From contig JABBAY010000156.1 in assembly GCA_018607725.1 (NCBI GenBank), positions 1 through 33,079 of the forward strand: a stretch of DNA of 33,079 nucleotides, given 5' to 3'. Source of the DNA: K189A clade bacterium (lineage in GTDB: Bacteria; Pseudomonadota; Gammaproteobacteria; Pseudomonadales; Azotimanducaceae). The notes beneath the pieces were generated by a model that searched no databases, was not told where the DNA came from, and was given only the letters and a program-made list of their open reading frames with translations. Position 1 is the first letter of the stretch, and every line of letters starts with the position of its first letter. The position numbers and the translations under genes are program-made. This document shows positions 23,965 to 31,490 of this stretch, one piece after another.

Positions 23965-25628
23965 TCCAGCAACCAACTCCTGTCCAAATAATTCGTCAAC
24001 AAACAGGGTTGCATAAGTGTGTTAACACAGGGATTATCCGCAACCAATTCGCCCTTACCAAACGCAAAGGAAGCCGCCAACAATTCTGGAGTTATAAAAC
24101 CTGTATCAACCTTGAACTCGGCCAAGGAAGAAAGCTGTAATTTTACCGCCTCTGAACTCCGAGTACCGATCCACGCAAGGTAATAGCCCCAATCCCCGAA
24201 GGACGGTATGTTCTGCCTGTAGGGCAGAACTTTGAACCCCGTCGCCGTTAGTGTTTCACCAATTGACAGGAAGGCCTCTTTTGCGTGATACGGAGAAGTT
24301 GACTGAATGGCCACGTAGGCGTCAGCCGTCAAGTAACGCCGCAACGACTGGTAAAACTGCTTGCTATAAAGTTTACTCAATTCAATCGAAGATGGGTCAG
24401 GTAGGTCTATCACCACCGCATCCCATTTTTGTTCCGGCTGTTTTTTTAAAAACTGGTCAGCATCGATATTAAACACATCGACACTGGCCACCCACTCACG
24501 CTCGCCGATTTCGTGACCCACCTCACGCATATAAATGGCTTGCTTTGAACCTGCGACATAAGTGTTGATCGACTCTACATTCACTTTAGCATGCTGAAAA
24601 GAATGATTGTTCAAGCCGGTTAATATCTGATTATTCATCGCGATATTGATCATTTCAGGATCAAGGTCCACCAGCGTCACCGATTCTACTTCTGTGTATT
24701 TAATAATTTCTCGAAGCGCAAGCCCGTCGCCGCCGCCCAATACCAGCACGTGCTTTATAGCGGGCGCGACAGTCATTACTGGATGTACGAGAAAATCATG
24801 GTAGCGCCCCTCATCGAGGGAAGAGAACTGAGTATTGCCATTGATATACAAACGCGTATCGTCGATTTTCGAATTATGAGTCATCACAAGATGCTGGTAT
24901 CTTGTGGTCTTCTTGTAAACGATAGGGTCATCGTAAAATTTTTGCTCTAGTAACGCGCTAAAATCCCTGTTATTCGCCCAACCAAACAACAGTGCGGCGG
25001 CCGTTAAGAGCAACGCTAATACCTGCATGGCCGGGCGATCAATCACCTTAACGTAGAGGAAATACAGTATTGTGATGGCAGCAACAATGAAATTGAATCC
25101 AGCAACAATGAAACTGATTTCAGACAGCGGAAAATTCTTTAGTAGATAATTCACCCAGATAAGTGCGCCGACAAATGCACCCACATAATCCATTGCATAG
25201 ACGATTGTCAGATTCGTTTTCAGCGGAATATTTTGTTTCTCAATAATCCGCATCACCAGGGGAATTTCAAAACCGATCAGAAAACCGATGGACAGAACAA
25301 AACCGTAATGAATGATCGTAAAGTAATGCTCCATATACCCATAAGACGCATATATCGCCAACGGCGCGAAACCACCCAGCAACGCCATCAATACTTCTAC
25401 AGTAATAAATTTTTGCAACAGATTCCGGTCTGTCATTTTGCTTTGAACAAAACCGGAAACACCCATCATGAGCATCATGCTCGCTATCACTAGCGAAAAT
25501 TGCTCGATAGAGTTGCCGAGAATGTAAGTCGTAATCGTCGCTAACAGATACTCACTGACCAGGCCACTCGCGCCCGTTGAGAACATGCAAAACGCGAGCA
25601 GCACCGGCAGTAGTCGGGGCGTTTTCAT
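23961..25628 (-). CDS. Membrane-embedded spermidine synthase homologue (aminopropyltransferase)
   Basis: This 555-aa protein has two parts. Residues 1 to about 215 are hydrophobic with some six or seven membrane helices. Residues about 235-490 are an aminopropyltransferase of the SpeE fold: YQHLVMTH and LYINGNTQFSSLDEGRYHDFLVHP (shown in part), GGGDG at 298-302, the DLD after it, and the catalytic-loop DLPDPSS at 408-414. The Asp residues for amine binding appear present. Such membrane-anchored SpeE homologues recur next to SpeD, K+ channels and DUF350. The product could be spermidine or another aminopropylated compound. It begins 33 bp after the DUF350 gene and overlaps the channel gene by four bases. 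Confidence 0.9.
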   Translation of the reverse strand: MKTPRLLPVLLAFCMFSTGASGLVSEYLLATITTYILGNSIEQFSLVIASMMLMMGVSGFVQSKMTDRNLLQKFITVEVLMALLGGFAPLAIYASYGYMEHYFTIIHYGFVLSIGFLIGFEIPLVMRIIEKQNIPLKTNLTIVYAMDYVGAFVGALIWVNYLLKNFPLSEISFIVAGFNFIVAAITILYFLYVKVIDRPAMQVLALLLTAAALLFGWANNRDFSALLEQKFYDDPIVYKKTTRYQHLVMTHNSKIDDTRLYINGNTQFSSLDEGRYHDFLVHPVMTVAPAIKHVLVLGGGDGLALREIIKYTEVESVTLVDLDPEMINIAMNNQILTGLNNHSFQHAKVNVESINTYVAGSKQAIYMREVGHEIGEREWVASVDVFNIDADQFLKKQPEQKWDAVVIDLPDPSSIELSKLYSKQFYQSLRRYLTADAYVAIQSTSPYHAKEAFLSIGETLTATGFKVLPYRQNIPSFGDWGYYLAWIGTRSSEAVKLQLSSLAEFKVDTGFITPELLAASFAFGKGELVADNPCVNTLMQPCLLTNYLDRSWLLE

Positions 25629-25661
25629 GCCTGGATCCTAGTTTCTATCAGGCCAAGCGGG

Positions 25662-26513
25662 CTAGAGTATTGCATTGCTTAAAATCAGTGCGATACCAAT
25701 TTTTGCCGAAGCCAACTGCACTGCTGGAACGATGCTATCTTCACTAAGCATGGATGATAAGTTTGCTGAAGTGACGATCAAGCGGTCAAGAATATACTCA
25801 AATAGATACAAAAATATCATGCCCAGTGCCGCCACAGCAAAAAACTCAAGGACTAAGTCGGCCGGCAATTCACTCGTACCATTACCGGCTATTGCACTCT
25901 TTAAAATCAAAGAGTAAGCGATCATTTTTCCGCCCAGGTAAATGCCCGATGCAATATTGTTATTTCCTATGGCTTCGACGATGTCAAAATTTCTGACAAA
26001 TATTTTCTCGTAAACAATGACTAGTGCAACCAAGGTAATCTGACCAGCAATAAAATATGAAAGACTAGACAACATTCCGCCACCTTCACCCACCATGCTC
26101 GAATAGGCGACAATGCCTGTTGCCACTAACATCCCAAACTCGACAAAGCCCACTGCTACGTTGCCCTGCTTAAGCGACTCTTGATTATTAACTCCCGGCA
26201 ACACTAACCGATCAGTGATGAGCAACGAACTCAACATGAAAACAACAGCGATGAAGCCATACGACGCAGTGTTGAACAAATCAGCTAGCAAATCGTCTGC
26301 ACCACTACTACTCAGCACACCCGTCACAGCAATAGCTAATCCAAACTGCGCGCCCGTTCTGCGCAAGCCTACTGCCAGATTACCGCCGGCGAGTTGCTCA
26401 TCGGCATTGTAGTCTGACAATGACCTGAAGTTGAGCGCGTACTTCAACACAACTGCCAGCGCCACATAAATGAGCGTATATAAAATGTAAATTCCGTACT
26501 GCTCTATATTCAT
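25662..26513 (-). CDS. DUF350 family membrane protein
   Basis: A 283-aa integral membrane protein made of two DUF350-like repeats (about 1-140 and 145-283), each with roughly four helices and the marker pattern GNLAVGLRRTGAQFGLA, GNVAVGFVEFGM or NNNIASGIYLGGKMIAYS. DUF350 proteins (YjfL in E. coli) have no established biochemical function but are repeatedly linked with PspA-like proteins, polyamine enzymes and DUF4178-type genes. The start is ATG 26511-26513 with AGGTGA six bases upstream; a preceding in-frame TTG is less likely. The gap from the 559-aa gene is 18 bp. Confidence 0.88.
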   Translation of the reverse strand: MNIEQYGIYILYTLIYVALAVVLKYALNFRSLSDYNADEQLAGGNLAVGLRRTGAQFGLAIAVTGVLSSSGADDLLADLFNTASYGFIAVVFMLSSLLITDRLVLPGVNNQESLKQGNVAVGFVEFGMLVATGIVAYSSMVGEGGGMLSSLSYFIAGQITLVALVIVYEKIFVRNFDIVEAIGNNNIASGIYLGGKMIAYSLILKSAIAGNGTSELPADLVLEFFAVAALGMIFLYLFEYILDRLIVTSANLSSMLSEDSIVPAVQLASAKIGIALILSNAIL

Positions 26514-26531
26514 CAAATCACCTATATACTT

Positions 26532-28211
26532 TTATTTGCCGGAACCTGACGGGCCCTTACCTCGACCGAAAGGCCCCGCACCTCGTATTGAGCCGCCTAT
26601 TCCTGAGCCTCCGCCGCTTACAGCACTGCTTAAGACCGATGGATTTCTTCTTCCAAAGTTACTATTGGCGTACCTTGAGCCACTATAAGTCGCAGAACCA
26701 TAGGTGCCATACTGGCGGTTACTACCATAAAAGGCTGACGAGCGACCATTGGCGTTATATTGCCGCCAATCATTATGTGAATAGCGACGTTGATAACCAA
26801 AGTCGGAGAACATCCGGGACATTCCATAGAAGTAGAAAAATGAACCACCACTGCCTTGGCGCCATTCACCTTGCTGATTCGATCCCGTTGGCACGCCATT
26901 GACCATGATTGGGGTCGCAATGCTTGCCATACCCAATGGCTCGGCCGTATCAATTAACTCTGATTCATAATAGCCAAAGGGTTTTGTCTCAATCGCCATG
27001 CCAAGATGCTCATAGTGACTCAAAAATACAGCTTCGCTAACAGACTCCCAGTCTTGCTCATTGACTTCGCCACCGGCCTCTTCCCCTGAGTTAGCGCTAA
27101 CGGCTTCTATCGTGGCATATTTGTGCAGCGGCCTGATGACAGCTGAATCAACCCAATATTCAGCACTAGGCTCACTACGATCCCAACGGTATTGATAATC
27201 AATCCCCAGCGCATCCCAACGTTGCTTAGGAATCATCAATGACAATCGACCACCACCACCAAAACTTGTGGCATGCCGCGCTATTACGGAGACATCGTTG
27301 CTCTCAAAAAAGTCAAAGGTATCCTCGTCAACTTTGACTGCAGGATATTTGATTTCGGAGCCCGAACCGCAGTACTCGCCATCACACCAACTCGCCCGAG
27401 CGATCACGAGGTAATAGTCAATCTGCTGATCGACCAAAATTTTCACATAGCTTCTATCTAGCTGCGCCAGCAAAACGGCGTTTTCTTCAGCGAAGCTTAG
27501 CGCGTTTTGATGCGCGGTTTTCAGATCAGCATAACTATCGATGAAATGCGCATAATTAATCGCGGCCGATCGATATTCCGCACGCATCGCAGCGAACGCT
27601 GAACTGCCAGCATCTACTAGTTCAAAAAATGTCTTTTCTTTGGCTTTAATATCAGCATTTTTAGCAGGGTGAGCAGCCAACGACCGATCAAGCTTTAGCT
27701 TGAATTGCGCTGATAATCGATCGTTAGCACCGATCAAGGCTTCGGCGCCTTGAAAAAATACAGCCTTGTTCTCTACGGCTTCGAAAATATGTTCGGCCCG
27801 CTGCAGGGGGTAAGCTGAAGCTAATTTTGATGAGCGAATAAATTCAACGCCTTTTGCAATGCCCGCGACCAGCTCAGCCACGTCGTCTTCGTGATCTCGC
27901 TCTAGAATACGATCAACAACGTCAGCTTTTATCTTTTCCGCTTCTGCTAGATCTGCCTCAGCAGCCGTGAATTTTGCAGCCCAATTGCCAGATGCAGCAT
28001 AGGGACTAAGCAAGGCCCACGCATCGGACTGCGTCAATTCAGAAAACTTATCTTGCTCAATGACCAGTGCCTTTTGCTGTCGATCCAAAGATTGAATAAA
28101 CGCCTGAGCATCTTCAAAATTTCTCGCCGGTATCTGCGTCAATATCTTGTAACTGAAATAACCCACGAACAATACACCGAAAAATATAGCTGCCGGTTTT
28201 AAATACCTCAT
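26532..28211 (-). CDS. Membrane-anchored protein with Gly/Ser/Tyr-rich tail, unknown function
   Basis: I do not recognise this 559-aa protein. Residues about 7-25 form one membrane anchor, and the rest should lie on one side of the membrane. Residues about 35-250 look helical and coiled-coil-like (rich in Ala, Glu, Lys). A middle beta-type region contains a Cys pair in WCDGEYCGSG and hydrophilic Glu-rich sequence. From about 445 on it is dominated by Gly, Ser, Tyr, Arg and Asn (for example YGSNRQYGTYGSATYSGS), ending in GRGKGPSGSGK. Low-complexity tails of similar flavour occur in DUF1190 (YjfM) proteins found beside DUF350 in enterobacteria, so it may be an analogue. ATG overlaps the preceding stop (TAATG), with GAGG upstream. 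Confidence 0.85.
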   Translation of the reverse strand: MRYLKPAAIFFGVLFVGYFSYKILTQIPARNFEDAQAFIQSLDRQQKALVIEQDKFSELTQSDAWALLSPYAASGNWAAKFTAAEADLAEAEKIKADVVDRILERDHEDDVAELVAGIAKGVEFIRSSKLASAYPLQRAEHIFEAVENKAVFFQGAEALIGANDRLSAQFKLKLDRSLAAHPAKNADIKAKEKTFFELVDAGSSAFAAMRAEYRSAAINYAHFIDSYADLKTAHQNALSFAEENAVLLAQLDRSYVKILVDQQIDYYLVIARASWCDGEYCGSGSEIKYPAVKVDEDTFDFFESNDVSVIARHATSFGGGGRLSLMIPKQRWDALGIDYQYRWDRSEPSAEYWVDSAVIRPLHKYATIEAVSANSGEEAGGEVNEQDWESVSEAVFLSHYEHLGMAIETKPFGYYESELIDTAEPLGMASIATPIMVNGVPTGSNQQGEWRQGSGGSFFYFYGMSRMFSDFGYQRRYSHNDWRQYNANGRSSAFYGSNRQYGTYGSATYSGSRYANSNFGRRNPSVLSSAVSGGGSGIGGSIRGAGPFGRGKGPSGSGK

Positions 28212-28846
28212 TAACTTACCTCGCTAGCGATCCCTGCCTGCAACACTTTCACGGCCGAAGGCTTAAGGACTTCGCTCAGAAACGCCTCCTTGTCGGGCTT
28301 AGCGCCTTCATCTTCCCAAAGCTCCACAGTGAGGCTTTTGTTACCTCCACCACTGAACTCCATCATCCGAACCTGCGAATGATCGCTGGCATTCTCGTCG
28401 TAATAAAGCGCGGCCCAAGTATCATCTTCTTCATAATGAAATTTGATACCGTCGATGCTGACGACCCCTTCCTCTTCCTCAGCGATTTCTTCCAAGTCAG
28501 AATACTTGAGGCGCTTACCCCGAAAGCTAAGATCACTCAAAGATACTCTTTGAATCGTTACACTAAGCTCTAACTCGTCATCGACTTCCCACTCGATGGT
28601 CGCAGATTCTCCTGTCAAAAGATTTAGTAGCAGTAGTTCTGTGACCCAGTAGTCTTTTTTTAATTTTGAGAAGTCCTCCCATTTCACCTCAAGGTAGCGA
28701 TTGAGTTTCACCACTTGAAAAGAATTGCCGCCAAACTCAATATAGCCGCCTTGCTTCACGGCTGTGATATCGACTTTGGGTCGGTCGCCAACAGAGTGCA
28801 TTGACAGTCCCCGGATAGCATCAAACCGTTGTCTATACTCAGTCAT
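28211..28846 (-). CDS. DUF4178-like protein
   Basis: A 211-aa soluble, acidic, beta-rich protein. GGYIEFGGNSFQVVKLNRYL followed by a Trp-rich hydrophobic strand set and GESATIEWEVDDELELSV fit the DUF4178 pattern (small beta-barrel domains of unknown function commonly linked with DUF350, PspA and SpeD genes). The match is from memory of the pattern, so it is moderate. The start is ATG 28844-28846 with AGGGG upstream and an 8-bp overlap with the telA-like stop; an upstream in-frame extension of 36 residues lies wholly inside telA and is rejected. It overlaps the next gene by one base. Confidence 0.7.
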   Translation of the reverse strand: MTEYRQRFDAIRGLSMHSVGDRPKVDITAVKQGGYIEFGGNSFQVVKLNRYLEVKWEDFSKLKKDYWVTELLLLNLLTGESATIEWEVDDELELSVTIQRVSLSDLSFRGKRLKYSDLEEIAEEEEGVVSIDGIKFHYEEDDTWAALYYDENASDHSQVRMMEFSGGGNKSLTVELWEDEGAKPDKEAFLSEVLKPSAVKVLQAGIASEVS

Positions 28847-29987
28847 TAGAACCCCTAACAGCTGGCTCAGAATTTCCACTTTCCAAAGACAGAACCGGCT
28901 CTTGCGCAGCGCCTTCGGCACGAGCATCGCGCATGCCGGCAGCCACCGGCTCAAGCTCTGCAGTCATTTGGGCGAGCCGATCGCTGGTTTCTCGCGCTTT
29001 GATCGTACTGGTGGCTATTGTCGCGTTTGCCGTGTTGACCGCCTGCATTAATTGGTCAAAGCCTTCCTCGAGCTTCTCAAGTCCAATCACTGGATTGTTA
29101 TACATATCACCGACTTTCTGTGCGGCTTGATTAACCGCAGCGGCGTTTTGAGCCATCATGTCGCCCATTGCATTCTGTACACTCTCCACCGCCTCGCGGA
29201 CGCTGTCTTGTTGTGCCAACGCTGCTTGGATGCGCAACGCGTTACTCATAACCATTGGCCCAACAACTAAGGCACTATCAATTTGCTCACCTAGCAGACT
29301 GTTAGTCGCGACTGTTTGATCAATGCTAATAAAAAACTGCACTGCAGCCTGCTCCATCGTTCGAATATCTCGAATACGGCGCATGGCTTGATTTTTGACT
29401 GCGCCTAACTTCTGCAGCTCGCGAGGATCTGTATCAACAACAGCCTCAAGCTCTTCCACTTGTTTTATAAATAGTTCGCCCACATAAATTTCCGCTTCCA
29501 TTTCTTTCTTGGCTGCCGCTATTTCGTCGTACTGCTCTTCTAAGGCAATGCTGGTTTCCAGTAATTCATCTTTGCCATTGCGCAAACCATCAAAAATTCC
29601 ATTTAAGTGGGCCTGCATCGGCTGATAGCGATTAATAAACCGAGAAATCGCTTTGCGCTTGACACCTTTCGGCATCCAGGCGAACCACCACGAGTTGCTT
29701 AGCGAGTGCGGATTCAAATCGTCCATCGCTGAACGAAGCTCTAGCAGCTTTTCACCGGTTGGCGATTTACCATCAAGTCCTTTCAGCAGCGTGCCAACGC
29801 TACCCGCCATCAGATCATTGGCGGAGGACATTTTCTTCTGCGATGCCTCGCCGATACCAGCAACGATACGACTCAGCGCCGGGCCTGACTTTTCCTTCGT
29901 AGACTGAACCAAGGCCAATGTACGATCTTTCAATGTTGATAAGTCTTTTTCTACAGCCCACTTAGGCGGTGTTACTTCAGTAGTCAT
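28839..29987 (-). CDS. TelA/KlaA family protein (toxic anion resistance family)
   Basis: A 382-aa, almost wholly helical protein of the TelA family. Typical segments are ISRFINRYQPMQAHLNGI followed by LRNGKDELLETSIALEEQYD near 115-150, EIYVGELFIKQVEELE, then VATNSLLGEQIDSAL and VGPMVMSNALRIQAALAQQ. The family was named from tellurite resistance plasmids; its molecular role is not settled, but chromosomal members belong to envelope-stress and metal-response operons. Residues 255-300 form a probable coiled coil and the last 30 residues are disordered. It begins 4 bases after the upstream small gene and overlaps the DUF4178-like gene. Here it occupies the position that a PspA-like protein holds in the comparable E. 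coli yjf set. Confidence 0.85.
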   Translation of the reverse strand: MTTEVTPPKWAVEKDLSTLKDRTLALVQSTKEKSGPALSRIVAGIGEASQKKMSSANDLMAGSVGTLLKGLDGKSPTGEKLLELRSAMDDLNPHSLSNSWWFAWMPKGVKRKAISRFINRYQPMQAHLNGIFDGLRNGKDELLETSIALEEQYDEIAAAKKEMEAEIYVGELFIKQVEELEAVVDTDPRELQKLGAVKNQAMRRIRDIRTMEQAAVQFFISIDQTVATNSLLGEQIDSALVVGPMVMSNALRIQAALAQQDSVREAVESVQNAMGDMMAQNAAAVNQAAQKVGDMYNNPVIGLEKLEEGFDQLMQAVNTANATIATSTIKARETSDRLAQMTAELEPVAAGMRDARAEGAAQEPVLSLESGNSEPAVRGSND

Positions 29988-29990
29988 TGG

Positions 29991-30497
29991 TTAGGCTCCT
30001 GTATTATCAAAACGATTTTTTAGAAATTTCGCCTTAGCGTTAAACTGTTGTACATCACGATTGACGACCATTGCCTTGACGGCGGCGAGTTCGTCTTTGA
30101 GTGCACCAATGTTATCTATATAGGAGGCAACAATGGCCGCATCATTTTGCGATTTTTTATCCAGCTTGATGAAGGGGTAAACACATTTATTCGGTAAATA
30201 CTCACTAGCAATACGGTTAACGGTCCACGTCAACTCGCCCGACGCTGAGGCCTGCTCTCGTACCAACGGCAGTAGATCGATGATCAGATCAATCAACTCT
30301 TCGGTCATTTCAACCAAATTCGCCACCATAATGGATTTACGCATAGCCAAGTTGAGACTCAATAAATCGTCAACGGGGTTAGGCCCGGCCGACTGGTCTA
30401 CCGGCTCAACCCCGGTTTTTTTTGCCTTCGTCTTGTAAAACACAAAAAAAGCCACAATCGCGATCAAAATTGCGATAAAAATAATTCCAAACTCCAT
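29991..30497 (-). CDS. Small membrane-anchored protein, possibly XpaC-like
   Basis: A 168-aa protein and first gene of the operon. Residues 2-21 form a strong N-terminal membrane helix followed by KTKAKK, so the remainder is probably cytoplasmic. That part is helical (about 45-165), containing ASEYLPNKCVYPFIKLDKKS and a basic C-terminal helix. The YLP-plus-helices pattern and the position directly before telA recall XpaC, which partners TelA in Firmicutes, but similarity is faint and the family call is tentative. The start has AAGGA 8 bases upstream. A candidate promoter lies about 45 bp upstream. Confidence 0.8.
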   Translation of the reverse strand: MEFGIIFIAILIAIVAFFVFYKTKAKKTGVEPVDQSAGPNPVDDLLSLNLAMRKSIMVANLVEMTEELIDLIIDLLPLVREQASASGELTWTVNRIASEYLPNKCVYPFIKLDKKSQNDAAIVASYIDNIGALKDELAAVKAMVVNRDVQQFNAKAKFLKNRFDNTGA

Positions 30498-30541
30498 TCT
30501 TATTCCTTCAGCTCAGTGAAATAGCAGTTAACAATGGCATT

Positions 30542-30570
30542 AGTATCGAACTTTATTAATCAAATGACAG
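30542..30570 (-). promoter_or_regulatory. Candidate promoter of the eight-gene operon
   Basis: On the minus strand CTGTCA (30565-30570) and GATACT (30542-30547) match the sigma-70 -35 and -10 boxes at four of six positions each, with the ideal 17-bp spacer. The start codon of the first gene lies about 45 bp downstream. No PspF/sigma-54 type GG-N10-GC element was noticed. Confidence 0.35.
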
Positions 30571-30725
30571 ATCTTTTGAGCAGTGGCGCAGATTGACTGA
30601 CTCGATCGCGGGCTTCGAAAAGTAAACATTACTGAGCGCTGCTGACACAAGGTTTCTGCTTTGCTCTTAACTTCGCCACACCAGGCTTTGGGTCTCAGCT
30701 GCAATCCATCCGCTGAACATTTTAA

Positions 30726-30761
30726 TCGACCCTATTGTCGACACTATTGTCGACCCTATTC
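30726..30761. repeat. Three direct 12-bp repeats (TCGACCCTATTG type)
   Basis: TCGACCCTATTG, TCGACACTATTG and TCGACCCTATTC follow one another without gaps, in the intergenic region between the polyamine/TelA operon and the DUF3429 gene. The core is unrelated to the GCTTTGAT arrays elsewhere in the window. Confidence 0.85.
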
Positions 30762-31046
30762 GCCCTGATGGCCGTGATCGACAACCTCTGGTTTAGCCTA
30801 ACATCTTTAACGAAGTCACCCTAACTTGGAAGTCGTCACCAGGCAACTCGGGGGCCTGTCGATCCAGGTGCTATCATACTACCTGTACCGTCGAGAGGCC
30901 TTGCTCTGCGTGAAAATCTGCTGCGTGATCAACCCCAGCTGATCCACGCGAGCCTAACTTTCGTATTATTGCTGATAGATTGAAAACAGCTTCTCAGTCA
31001 GCACAGCCTTCCAATTGCTGACACTTCACTTATTGTCGGAGTCACC

Positions 31047-31490
31047 GTGTTATTCGCGTCAAAGTCGCCGTTTGACCAACGCTTGATCACCTTACTGGGC
31101 TACGCCGGCGTTATCCCCATGGCCATTTGTATCATCTTCCTGGAGACCACGTGGGGACTGCCCCTACTGAAAGCCTACTCCTTGGCAATCATTGCGTTTC
31201 TGGCCGGCAACTGGTGGACGACCGCCTTGCTGCAGCGCACGGTGTCGGCACGTCAACTAAGACAGGTCCTGCTAGTGAGCAACACTATTGTCATCGCCGC
31301 GGTTTTGACTGTGACTTTGCTAGATAGCCTGGCTCTCCTCGTCATTGCGTCGTTGTTTGGCTTCCTGCTTGTCGGTGAGCACTACCTAGTCGTTTTTAGT
31401 CTGCAGCCCAGCTATTATCGCGCTATGCGACGGGGCGTCAGCGCACTGGTCATCGCGCTGCACTTTACCGCGTTTTTGCGCTCGCCATGA
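31047..31490 (+). CDS. DUF3429 family membrane protein
   Basis: A 147-aa integral membrane protein with about five hydrophobic helices. LITLLGYAGVIPM, then IIAFLAGNWW, and the C-terminal LQPSYYRAMRRGVSALV are recognisable DUF3429 features. Function is unknown; members often accompany photolyase genes. The start is GTG 31047-31049 with CGGAG five bases upstream. Its stop overlaps the cry-DASH ATG (ATGA), implying translational coupling with the photoreceptor/repair protein. Confidence 0.8.
   Translation: MLFASKSPFDQRLITLLGYAGVIPMAICIIFLETTWGLPLLKAYSLAIIAFLAGNWWTTALLQRTVSARQLRQVLLVSNTIVIAAVLTVTLLDSLALLVIASLFGFLLVGEHYLVVFSLQPSYYRAMRRGVSALVIALHFTAFLRSP

Larger units (their letters stand above)
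30498..31046. other. 549-bp intergenic region between divergent operons
   Basis: No open frame of convincing length or codon pattern is visible on either strand. It holds the candidate promoter of the polyamine/TelA operon at its left end, a 12-bp tandem repeat (30726-30761) and, at its right end, the CGGAG ribosome site of the DUF3429 gene. A small dyad, CAGGC/GCCTG, sits at 30840-30858. An unrecognised small RNA or leader could be present; nothing in the sequence proves one. Confidence 0.6.

Noticed and set aside
28847-28954. 36-residue N-terminal extension of the DUF4178-like protein
   Set aside because: It lies wholly inside the telA-like gene; the ATG at 28844-28846 has a good ribosome site and an overlap typical of this operon.
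22526-30497. The polyamine/TelA cluster as an antiviral defence island
   Set aside because: No nuclease, helicase, toxin or mobile-element gene is present; the contents point to envelope or ion physiology instead.
30498-31046. A protein-coding gene in the 549-bp gap
   Set aside because: All frames are interrupted by stops and none shows a plausible start with a ribosome site and protein-like composition.
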